A stretch of DNA of 64,000 nucleotides, taken from positions 1,178,001 to 1,242,000 of the forward strand of contig NZ_LDOS01000002.1 of NCBI RefSeq assembly GCF_002077135.1. Direction: 5' to 3'. Source of the stretch: Metallibacterium scheffleri. Lineage in GTDB: Bacteria > Pseudomonadota > Gammaproteobacteria > Xanthomonadales > Rhodanobacteraceae. Below are positions 35,001 to 41,604 of the stretch, piece after piece (the first letter of the stretch is position 1; every line of letters starts with the position of its first letter). The notes under the pieces are model-generated. The model saw nothing but the letters and a program-made list of their open reading frames with translations. It did not search any database and was not told where the DNA came from. Position numbers and translations under genes: made by a program.

Positions 35001-37610
35001 GCTGGAATCCGCGAGCCCTTTCGGCTTCAGCGCAGCGACCACCGGCCAGTCAACCCACGTACCGATGGCCTGCGGATGGGCGATGACCTCAAAGCCGAGC
35101 TCGCGCTGCAATTGCTCCTGGCCGGCCAACCAGGCCTGGCGGAACCGCCGAAACGCGAAGTTGGAGGTGACCCGATACGGATGGCGCCCGGCAACCCAAT
35201 GCCCCATCCCCGCATCGAGGTAGCGCCCGCCAATCACGGCCATTTCCTGACGCACGAGCTTTCTTGCCCAGTTGCCCGGCATGGGGATCAGCTGCTCCAC
35301 TTGATACAGCCACTTGGGCCGGTAGTCGGCGACTTCCCCGCTGACTTTCAGGAACTGAAACCGCAGGACACCAGCCCTGAACTCGTCAGCGATGGGCTGG
35401 AACTTGGGGATGCGAAACGCCAGGTGCCAGACATAGCCAAAGTACGCCCGCAGCTGTGCCAGCACACCCTCCGTCAGCGGTACCAGTCGTTCCGCGCTGC
35501 CGTCATCGCGATGCTTGTCGGCAACGACCGCCACGCCATCGATGATGGCAACGGGCGCCGGCGCGACGCGAGCCCGCCCAGCGGTCGCCATGTTCAGCCA
35601 CAGGAGGGTGTATAGCGTCAGCAGGTTATGGGCGCGGATCGCCCGCTCCGCCCCACCCTCCGCATCTGGCTCCAACAGAAAACCACGCAGGCGTTCGCGC
35701 AGCCGGCCAAGCTCCGCGCGCAAGGCATTCTTGTCGATGGCATCGGGCGTGCCGACGTATAGCGGCCCGGTGTCCCATGGAGTCGTCGAGCCTGCCGGCT
35801 GTACCGGGGTGCCCAGCAACTGTGTCAAGGCGCTTGCCCAGACGGCACTCGCCTGATCCACCGGGTACGCCGCGTAATGAATGATGTTCGCGAAGTTCAG
35901 GGCTTGCCGGTCGGTGATCAATTTGACCAGGCCGAGGTCGCCACGCGTCTGCTCGAGCACCAGGAACACCAATGCCTCGCGTACCAACCCGGGCTTGATC
36001 CCGAACTGCGCTGGCAACCTGGCAAGCCAGGCCTTGGCAGTCGCTCCGTAGGCCGGCAGATCGAGCTGCTTGCTCCCCAGCCACGTCGCATCGCCGAGCA
36101 GCTCGATCGCAACGACCGGCAGCTCGACCGTGAGAAAATCCCCCCGCGCATGCGTGATGGTCCTTTTGCGCCGCTTTTGCGCCCGACTCAGCGCCGGTGC
36201 CGCCGCCCGGACGGACAAGGTGCGGTCGGCGACCGACACGATGATTTCGGCATCACCCGGGTGTGCGCGGCCAACGCTCCGAAGGATCCGAACCCGGCGT
36301 GCATCATCCAAGGTGCGCCCGGTCATCAGGCTGATCAGTACGATCAGCTTGGCCGCCCGCTCCTCTGGCTTGTCGGTATCGGAGAGCGGCAATGCGCGGA
36401 TCAACGCAAGCAGCGCGTCCCGGCCCAGGCGGTTCCTGGACCACGGCAGCAGCGCATTTTCATACTCTGCTGCATACCGCCACCCCTTGGCCGCGTAGTA
36501 ACTCGCCACCGGATCATCGCCCGTACGACCGATATAAATCTGGTAGAGCGGATCGCCATCGGACCCATCGGGATCTTCACCCTCATCGACCCAGGCGCCG
36601 CGCGGGGCGCGCGGGCTCTGCGTCGGGGACGATTCGGGCCCGTAGACATCGATGGTGACAGCCGATTTGACATCATCCGGGTCATCGACGCGAACCTCCT
36701 CGCGCCATTCTCCATAACGACGCACACGCGGTCGCGAGTAGTCGCGCTGCGCATCACGCACGCGTTCGCGCGACACGCCATCCCTTTCCTCGGTCAACCG
36801 CCACGCCAGCCGCAGCACATGGCGGATCGCACCATGGACGCGATACCGCATGGACTCCAGCTGCTCGCGTGCCTCGCCCTCACTCAACTTGGCACGCCAC
36901 GCAAGATCCTTGACGTCGCTTGCCCCAATCGTCGTGATGCGATGGACCTGATGCGCAAGCCGCGCCAGACGGCGGCCATGAACGTCCGTCAGCTCAAGAC
37001 CCAGACTGAGCAGCGCACCCCGCGCGCCCTGCTGGTCAGGATCGGCCAGCTTCCGGATCTGGCACCCTGCCGCTGCGATCGGCCCACCGGCATCTTCGCG
37101 GTTGAGGCGGTTACCGGAGGATTCCTCGCCGTCAAGGTAATTCGAGTAAGAAGCGCTCGTGAGGGTCTGGTGGTGGTAGCGCAGGCACAGCCATACAAAC
37201 CACTCCGTGATGTGCTCGAAGTCAGGCTGATCAGCACCACGGCCCGCCTCCAGCATCAGCACATCGCACAACGGGCCATCGCCCGTATAGGGTTGCAGCG
37301 GAGTGGATGAATCACGCGGATAGTGCGACTGCGCAAAGTGCGCCTCAGCCGCGCCGGCAACCGCCACTTCGCGAAGAATGGCCAGCTGCTTGCTGATGTC
37401 GCCCAGCTTCTCGGGCTTGATGGCCGGCTTGTTGTCGAGCATTCCGACGAACCGGCCGCAGTACAGCGCTGACCCTTCCAGCGAGTACGGCGCCGCGATC
37501 AGGCGCAACGCGTCAATGAGGTCCCGCCTCGATAACCTCCCCGCCCCACCCTGCTCTTGCGCTCGTCGCGCGTTCACAAGATCAAGCAGGCGGGAGAGAT
37601 GGAGGTTCAC
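32088..37610 (-). CDS. Giant tyrosine-recombinase-like protein R2
   Basis: An apparently intact 1,840-aa protein (MNLHLSRLLDLVNARRAQEQ start). The catalytic domain sits near the C-terminus, about residues 1370-1560. It has Arg in IALFGLRRSEAEKIREIDVQ, Lys in YGTHTLKTAWSDRVLP, HLHTVRHTVASRL, His in AALLGHSHPLTT and Tyr in LRHYIH, the complete R-K-H-R-H-Y set. About 280 residues follow, ending RWVMTWTCALLP. The 1,350-residue N-terminal part is unknown but shared with R1. Ordinary integrases have 300-450 aa. The ATG overlaps the stop of the 226-aa gene upstream, so the two are coupled. It may mobilise cargo or the whole island. Confidence 0.8.
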   Translation of the reverse strand: MNLHLSRLLDLVNARRAQEQGGAGRLSRRDLIDALRLIAAPYSLEGSALYCGRFVGMLDNKPAIKPEKLGDISKQLAILREVAVAGAAEAHFAQSHYPRDSSTPLQPYTGDGPLCDVLMLEAGRGADQPDFEHITEWFVWLCLRYHHQTLTSASYSNYLDGEESSGNRLNREDAGGPIAAAGCQIRKLADPDQQGARGALLSLGLELTDVHGRRLARLAHQVHRITTIGASDVKDLAWRAKLSEGEAREQLESMRYRVHGAIRHVLRLAWRLTEERDGVSRERVRDAQRDYSRPRVRRYGEWREEVRVDDPDDVKSAVTIDVYGPESSPTQSPRAPRGAWVDEGEDPDGSDGDPLYQIYIGRTGDDPVASYYAAKGWRYAAEYENALLPWSRNRLGRDALLALIRALPLSDTDKPEERAAKLIVLISLMTGRTLDDARRVRILRSVGRAHPGDAEIIVSVADRTLSVRAAAPALSRAQKRRKRTITHARGDFLTVELPVVAIELLGDATWLGSKQLDLPAYGATAKAWLARLPAQFGIKPGLVREALVFLVLEQTRGDLGLVKLITDRQALNFANIIHYAAYPVDQASAVWASALTQLLGTPVQPAGSTTPWDTGPLYVGTPDAIDKNALRAELGRLRERLRGFLLEPDAEGGAERAIRAHNLLTLYTLLWLNMATAGRARVAPAPVAIIDGVAVVADKHRDDGSAERLVPLTEGVLAQLRAYFGYVWHLAFRIPKFQPIADEFRAGVLRFQFLKVSGEVADYRPKWLYQVEQLIPMPGNWARKLVRQEMAVIGGRYLDAGMGHWVAGRHPYRVTSNFAFRRFRQAWLAGQEQLQRELGFEVIAHPQAIGTWVDWPVVAALKPKGLADSSQRAKRLPPDEPSFDFDAECRLADEALYEAIRAAEIKDPKVVTALVRAVAQRYVGDDAKVCEVARACCAAARTAWKVPIFADRPRIQLQRDWLVDEVALHHLAYFTSRVLPALYTELEHLPAAADPDGADACELGRFVMLCIWRQGLVTWPVLDAFLQSYGSVGILATGPLRYVPSRVRCRRNGALMDRIHYLEPYSQIYFVAEFARLKAALTPLLALNPQKRRARIQAALSHYLRALAGVNVGNLLTITGAAAQQYHLMRGSPVLAAYASAEFETHDLADDEIRHLAGYEARTAHRSLPELALSLERTSLEQVSLPSSEVASSQDLVHRIAYRQSPRVEAMCRTIDDIEVRLPLQQLLKKFAVWYLQHQAKIQGGKVKPAEKRRFQQVIEVVGYALVGFGVAGDSELTIDEAFLVNLEEQFQDLHPGIDTSLPFETFRRFLRQRAARSVAQKAGFTVGEIEPPAPRGVLAKIVTTASIRAVARSIDRVDESGIGNPDTRAVARRHLETIALFGLRRSEAEKIREIDVQGDLIRVQPYGTHTLKTAWSDRVLPKALTDFADMKWIQAVRAGSERQLLAHGIPRTVQGDNFFDAVNKLVQRKASDPAVHLHTVRHTVASRLLLSALSDAVDYHRIEVQFPWMADFLVPDAPMDVLFGGEGQSGHGLQAIAALLGHSHPLTTLRHYIHTVGIAFYAHLCGQPVPDLMRAFERRLGSPRTMQRRSQAWREETTNMDAATAAAFLHQHLRAEAETLCPDAVHVEEQMREDAPAGPLAGPHSPEPPAYDRSAIRYERLAQIEAVLRGTAPNETGLDMRSIENALARIYEIPTGKRGSSAKRHPCDRVDGRRIPHRLAAKSPTQSAAALCHWIEHLRTRDPDLLEWLLDRWLHASEKEFGRIRLDDHDRARWQQLPASADVTPVMEQKVFKREQGSRRADRVQSWGRIRCGNPTDGFIRRDVLAVRWVMTWTCALLP

Positions 37611-38287
37611 AGTTCGAGCGCGGGAAACCGTTGCCGGATCATGGCGGCGGTATTGACTGATTTCTCGATCAGCAGCCCGCCTTCCATCGCCGTGCCGCAG
37701 AGGCGACAGATCAGATCGAGGTTGCCGTCGATGAAGTCACCAAACACGTTGAGCATCAGCGCGGCCGCCTGCGTGAACGTCAGCTGCCTTTTCGGAGGGT
37801 TGCCGCACACCACGGCAGGCACTTCAAGGTGTGGGAGGCGGTACCTGGCGAGTGCGGTGGTCAGTTGGTTGGCATGGACACGCAGACGACCCGTGCGTGT
37901 GTCGCGTGCCACGACGGGAGGCGCCCACTGGACGAGGTCTTTGACACGCTCCGCGGAAACGGCCGCGGCAAAGCGATCGAACGCCTCATGGACCGCAAGG
38001 TCCACGGACTCGCCGGGAGCAAATAGGTCGAGGCCGTTCAGGCGGATGGAAATCCTGCGCCGCTCGGAACGGACGCTGCCTTTTGGCCATCTGGTGCGAA
38101 ATGCGCCATCGCGCGGATCAACGCCATGTAACCGGGCGATCCGGACCTGGTAGGCGACCGCCAGCACTGCACGCCGTTGGGTGAGGCTGATGCGAGGCAG
38201 TTCACCACGCGCCGATATCAAGCAGGCGGCAAGCCCGAGGTCTGCCTGCCACGGCTTTGGAGTGAATTTCGGAACGACCAGCTTCAT
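37607..38287 (-). CDS. Unrecognised 226-aa protein coupled to giant recombinase R2
   Basis: Starts MKLVVPKFTPKPWQADLGLA at ATG 38287 and overlaps the R2 start by 4 bp (ATGA). The C-terminal half holds a Cys pair in LDLICRLCGTAMEGGLL that could belong to a metal site. The central part is basic (RTRWPKGSVRSERRRISIRL), consistent with DNA binding. No family is recognised. The strict coupling suggests an accessory factor of the recombinase, such as a directionality or DNA-binding subunit. R1 has no such partner left. Confidence 0.65.
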   Translation of the reverse strand: MKLVVPKFTPKPWQADLGLAACLISARGELPRISLTQRRAVLAVAYQVRIARLHGVDPRDGAFRTRWPKGSVRSERRRISIRLNGLDLFAPGESVDLAVHEAFDRFAAAVSAERVKDLVQWAPPVVARDTRTGRLRVHANQLTTALARYRLPHLEVPAVVCGNPPKRQLTFTQAAALMLNVFGDFIDGNLDLICRLCGTAMEGGLLIEKSVNTAAMIRQRFPALEL

Positions 38288-38529
38288 GCCGTACCACCGT
38301 TACCGGCGAGGAGACTAGCTCAGGTGCCTGACACGCACGCATGAACGAGGCCGTAGCCCTACGGTCATAATCTAGCATGAAATCCGTTTCGCCATTTGTC
38401 GGCGTTATACGGTAGTAGCGGGTGGTGATCGATATCGACTCGAGAGGCGTATCGGCCGAGCAGATGCTTTATCTACAACAACTGGCGCCTTATTTCCCCG
38501 ACGTAGACCTTATGCGGCCGACTACCGTG
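38288..38529. other. Leader region of the R2 operon and right inner edge of the island
   Basis: No gene is seen in these 242 bp. A perfect palindrome CCGTAG-CC-CTACGG at 38351-38364 lies about 65 bp upstream of the 226-aa gene and could be an operator of that operon. The stretch ends at the second att-type repeat. There is no match to the tRNA 3' half. Confidence 0.4.
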
Positions 38530-38767
38530 TTCGGATTATGAGCGACGAGCTGCCAGACTGCTCCACCCCGCAACAGAGTCAGTAATTGTAAGGACGGCGG
38601 CGAGCAGACGCAACACTTTTCGCGGAAATCCTGATGGATCGGGTGCCTGCGGACCGACCCCACGGCTTGCACCAGCCCTGAACACCGACGTCTTCGCAAT
38701 CGCGCTGCAGTCAATGGAGTGGGTGTGGCCCACCTGTAGCCCAACGCTAGCCCACCCATAGCCCAAC

Positions 38768-39025
38768 TCACTTTGACGCCTGACCGTCGGGCTCCTCGTC
38801 GACCAAGACCAGTAGAGCCCCCGGCGTGCATCGAAAGTAACGGCACAATCGCTCGATGGTGTCGGTACTGGTCACATAGCCGGGGACGTTGGCGATTCGC
38901 GAGACAGTTGGCCGCGACAGGCCGGTCTCCTCACAGACATCGCTGATCGTGATCCGTCTACGCTCACGAAAGCTCTTCTCGTCAAGCAGTTGGTTGAACA
39001 GGAATCGGATCACGCGCCCTCCCAC
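38768..39025 (-). CDS. Cro/CI (XRE)-family repressor, copy 2
   Basis: Encodes the same 85-aa sequence as the copy at 3425, with the HTH ITISDVCEETGLSRPTVSRI. It still faces an intact divergent operator region, so it is probably expressed and able to repress both copies. The integrase it originally served is gone. An extra repressor copy could lock the remaining island in place. Confidence 0.8.
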   Translation of the reverse strand: MGGRVIRFLFNQLLDEKSFRERRRITISDVCEETGLSRPTVSRIANVPGYVTSTDTIERLCRYFRCTPGALLVLVDEEPDGQASK

Positions 39026-39121
39026 TTGATCGTGAGTGAATCATATACTTTACTTTGAGTAAACTATGTGATATATTAGGATCACATTGCGATTGCACCG
39101 CAATGCATATGGAGGTCAGAA

Positions 39122-39220
39122 ATGAAGCAAACGTATCTTACAACTGACGAGCTTGCTGAGCTGATCAAGTACGACGCACGGACGATCCGGGAGCGGCTGA
39201 AGGACTCCGTCTTACTAGAG
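39122..39220 (+). pseudogene. Truncated excisionase/AlpA-like gene (33 codons)
   Basis: Begins MKQTYLTTDELAELIKYDAR exactly as the gene at 3779 and keeps its ribosome-binding site. It ends at MITE copy C after DSVLLE. The reading frame continues into the MITE, so any product would be a fusion without the wing of the DNA-binding domain. Confidence 0.85.
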
Positions 39221-39371
39221 TGTGTGCGCCGACGGCGATTTGAGCCATGCGCCGGGTTTGCGGTGAGCCGATTGGAACGCGCAGAAATTCAAGCCTGGCG
39301 CCGTGCGCAACTCGTTTGCGATGGCTCAGTCGCCGATCGGCATGTGGCTCAAATCGACGTCGGCGCCAACA
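39221..39371. mobile_element. 151-bp MITE, copy C
   Basis: Third copy, near-identical to A and B. The left flank is the truncated excisionase gene and the right flank a truncated IS3-type OrfB. No target duplication is seen. The missing duplication together with two broken flanks indicates that a deletion or MITE-MITE recombination ended here, removing the rest of the second element. Confidence 0.88.
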
Positions 39372-39809
39372 ACCTGCAGCACCTTGCAGATCGGCTCGAC
39401 CCCGAAGTTCTCCCGGTGTTCGTCGACGAACGCCCTCATGGCTTCAGCCGGCGGTCGAGCTCCGCCTGGGCGAAAAACGCGCTGGCCAGTTTCAGGATCT
39501 CGTTGGCACGGCGCAGTTCCTTCACTTCGCGTTCCAGCGCCTTGATGCGCTGATGCTCCACGGTCGTCAGGCCATCGCGCTGCCCGGTGTCCCGCTCGTG
39601 CTGCCGTACCCAGTTCAACAGCGTCTGCGATGTATAGCCGATCTTCGGCGCAATCGACTCGATCGCAGCCCACTGCGAGGCATGCTCGCCGCGCTGCTCG
39701 AACACCATGCGTACCGATCGCTCTCGGACCTCAGGGGAAAACTTCTTCGTTGTGTTCATGGCTCCATCGTCTCAAGAGTTGGAGCCTCCTCAAATCCCGG
39801 GGCGGTTCA
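39372..39809 (-). mobile_element. IS3-family element, left end with orfA and start of orfB
   Basis: The outer end reads TGAACCGCCCCGGGATTTGA on the minus strand from 39809, a typical IS3-group terminus. OrfA is complete, and OrfB keeps only its first ~23 codons ([20 protein letters not shown]), cut by MITE copy C. The remainder is missing from this locus. The OrfB piece at 7594-7965 belongs to an element with different ends, so it is not the other half. Confidence 0.8.
39436..39759 (-). CDS. IS3-family OrfA (transposase helix-turn-helix subunit)
   Basis: A 107-aa protein: [20 protein letters not shown], then an HTH ([20 protein letters not shown]) and a leucine-zipper region ([20 protein letters not shown]), ending LDRRLKP. 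This is a full IS3 OrfA. The frameshifted OrfB that would complete the OrfAB transposase is truncated, so the element cannot move by itself. OrfA alone can act as an inhibitor of related elements. Confidence 0.85.
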   Translation of the reverse strand: MNTTKKFSPEVRERSVRMVFEQRGEHASQWAAIESIAPKIGYTSQTLLNWVRQHERDTGQRDGLTTVEHQRIKALEREVKELRRANEILKLASAFFAQAELDRRLKP

Positions 39810-40022
39810 ATCAGGCGTTGGCCGATGCCGCCGACCAATACGACCGAAGAGCTCAAGTGATCACGTCGCGGAAAGTCGATGGTTGGCAAACGCAACCCGA
39901 GCCGCCGTGCGAACTCGAGCTTGACCGCGCAGCCTGAGCTTGATGTACGAGACCTGAACTTATCGACGCTTTTGTACTCGAATCCGGGGTCGTTGCTAAG
40001 TTCCATCGAAGGAGACTGACCC
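39810..40022. other. Leader of the S10 peptidase gene
   Basis: Sequence between the IS3 end and the peptidase start. A GAAGGAGA ribosome-binding site lies about 8 nt before the ATG at 40023. No other gene is convincing. This is probably where native chromosome resumes. Confidence 0.4.
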
Positions 40023-41561
40023 ATGTCGCGCGCGATCGCCCTGCCGGCTCTGTGTTTACTGATGGTGTCCGTGGCTGCATTCGCGACACCGCCCAAACCC
40101 GCCACCAGCGCCCCGGCTCCGGTGCCCAAAGAACGGTCGGTGAGCACACAGCACAGCGTGACCATCGACGGCCGCACGATCCACTACACGGCCACCGCCG
40201 GCACCATCCTGCTCCGCGGAAAAGACAACCAGCCGATCGGCAGTATGTTCTACGTCGCTTATACCGAGGACGGAGTGCGCAACCGCGCCGACCGCCCCGT
40301 TACCTTTCTATATAACGGCGGGCCAGGAGCCTCGTCCAACTGGCTGACCATGAGCGGACTTGGCCCGTATCGCGTCAGGCTGGTCAACGGCGCGGCCACT
40401 CCGCCAGCGCCGTATTCGGTCGTCCCCAGCCACCAGAGCATCCTCAACGATACCGACCTGGTGTTCGTGGATGCCATGGGTACCGGCTTCAGCCATCTCG
40501 TCGGCAAAGGCACGGGCAAGATGTTCTGGGGCGTGGACCAGGATGTGCGTTCCTTCGGTCAGTTCATCCAGCGCTATCTGACGCAAAATGATCGCTGGAA
40601 TTCGCCGCTGTTCCTGTATGGCGAGAGTTACGGCACCACCCGCTCCGCGGGCCTCGCCCTGTACCTCCAGAACCAGGGGATCGCCGTGAATGGCGTGATC
40701 CTGCAATCGTCGATCCTGAATTATTTCGACTGGACGCCTGGCTCGGACAACAAATACATATTCACCCTGCCGACCTTCGCGGCGCTCGCCTGGTATCACA
40801 ACAAGCTTCCCAACAAGCCTGCCAGCTTGCCGGCTTTCGTGCAGCAGGTGCGCGAATTCGCGGACGGGCCATACGCGCAGGCACTGCGGCCAGGCAACCA
40901 GTTACCGAAAGACCAGCTCGATGCCATGGCGCAAAAGTTGCACCGGTTGATTGGCTTGCCGGTAGGCTACCTCGAGCGCGCCAATCTGAGGGTGACCAGC
41001 TCCGAGTTCCGCAAGGAACTGATGCTGCCCGAGCGCGAGCAGCTGGGACGGTACGATGGCCGCTATGTGGGCGTAGACGGCAATGCCATCAGCGCCACAC
41101 CAGACTCCGATCCATCCAACCAGATCTCTCCGGCACTGAACCAGGGCTATCTGTGGTACGTCTTCCATGTGCTGAAATGGAAAACAAATCGCGCCTACGT
41201 GGGACTGAATTTCGAAGCCTACAAGACGTGGGATTGGCATCACCGGATGCCGGACAGCCGCCGCAAGCAGCCGTTACCGGATGTGGCCGCTGACCTGGCC
41301 GCCGCCATGCGCAAGAATCCCTACCTGCAGGTGCTGTCCGAGAACGGCTACTTCGACTTGGCGACTCCATTCCACGCCACCGAATTTGATCTCAGCCACA
41401 TCACGCTGAGTCCGGCGCTGCAGAAACACATTCACTTCGCCTACTTCTACTCGGGCCACCCGATCTACATCAATCCCGACGCGCTCAAGGCCATGCACCA
41501 GGTGCTGGACAGGTTTTACAGCGACACCCTGAAGGACGATGCGAAGGGTCCCGCGAACTGA
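40023..41561 (+). CDS. Secreted S10-family serine carboxypeptidase
   Basis: A 512-aa protein with a Sec signal peptide (MSRAIALPALCLLMVSVAAF, cleavage after AFA). The alpha/beta-hydrolase triad of peptidase family S10 is visible. The oxyanion-hole motif is FLYNGGPGASSNWLTM, the nucleophile is in LFLYGESYGTTRSAG (Ser near 201), Asp is in ENGYFDLATP and His in FYSGHPIYIN. It should remove C-terminal residues from peptides in the periplasm or outside the cell. Such enzymes are common in protein-degrading Xanthomonadales. The stop lies 43 bp before the start of the beta-propeller gene, suggesting co-transcription. Confidence 0.92.
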   Translation: MSRAIALPALCLLMVSVAAFATPPKPATSAPAPVPKERSVSTQHSVTIDGRTIHYTATAGTILLRGKDNQPIGSMFYVAYTEDGVRNRADRPVTFLYNGGPGASSNWLTMSGLGPYRVRLVNGAATPPAPYSVVPSHQSILNDTDLVFVDAMGTGFSHLVGKGTGKMFWGVDQDVRSFGQFIQRYLTQNDRWNSPLFLYGESYGTTRSAGLALYLQNQGIAVNGVILQSSILNYFDWTPGSDNKYIFTLPTFAALAWYHNKLPNKPASLPAFVQQVREFADGPYAQALRPGNQLPKDQLDAMAQKLHRLIGLPVGYLERANLRVTSSEFRKELMLPEREQLGRYDGRYVGVDGNAISATPDSDPSNQISPALNQGYLWYVFHVLKWKTNRAYVGLNFEAYKTWDWHHRMPDSRRKQPLPDVAADLAAAMRKNPYLQVLSENGYFDLATPFHATEFDLSHITLSPALQKHIHFAYFYSGHPIYINPDALKAMHQVLDRFYSDTLKDDAKGPAN

Positions 41562-41604
41562 CACCGACGGCGAGGCTCTGACGCACGTTGGATGGCCGCC
41601 CTTG

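Larger units (their letters stand above)
38530..39220. repeat. Direct repeat copy 2 with broken tRNA-fMet 5' half (island right att region)
   Basis: Matches 3185-3877 almost perfectly. It holds only the anticodon loop and 5' half of tRNA-fMet (38530-38571, with 2 nt lost from the anticodon stem), so no functional tRNA is made. The promoter, regulator gene, divergent operators and first 33 codons of the excisionase-like gene follow. It is cut by MITE copy C at 39221. The repeat extends far beyond any att core, so a second, closely related element once followed in tandem. Confidence 0.85.

Noticed and set aside
7594-39809. The OrfB piece at 7594 and the OrfA piece at 39436 as two halves of one IS3 element
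   Set aside because: Their terminal sequences differ (TGGAGTTCCC against TGAACCGCCC), so they come from different elements.
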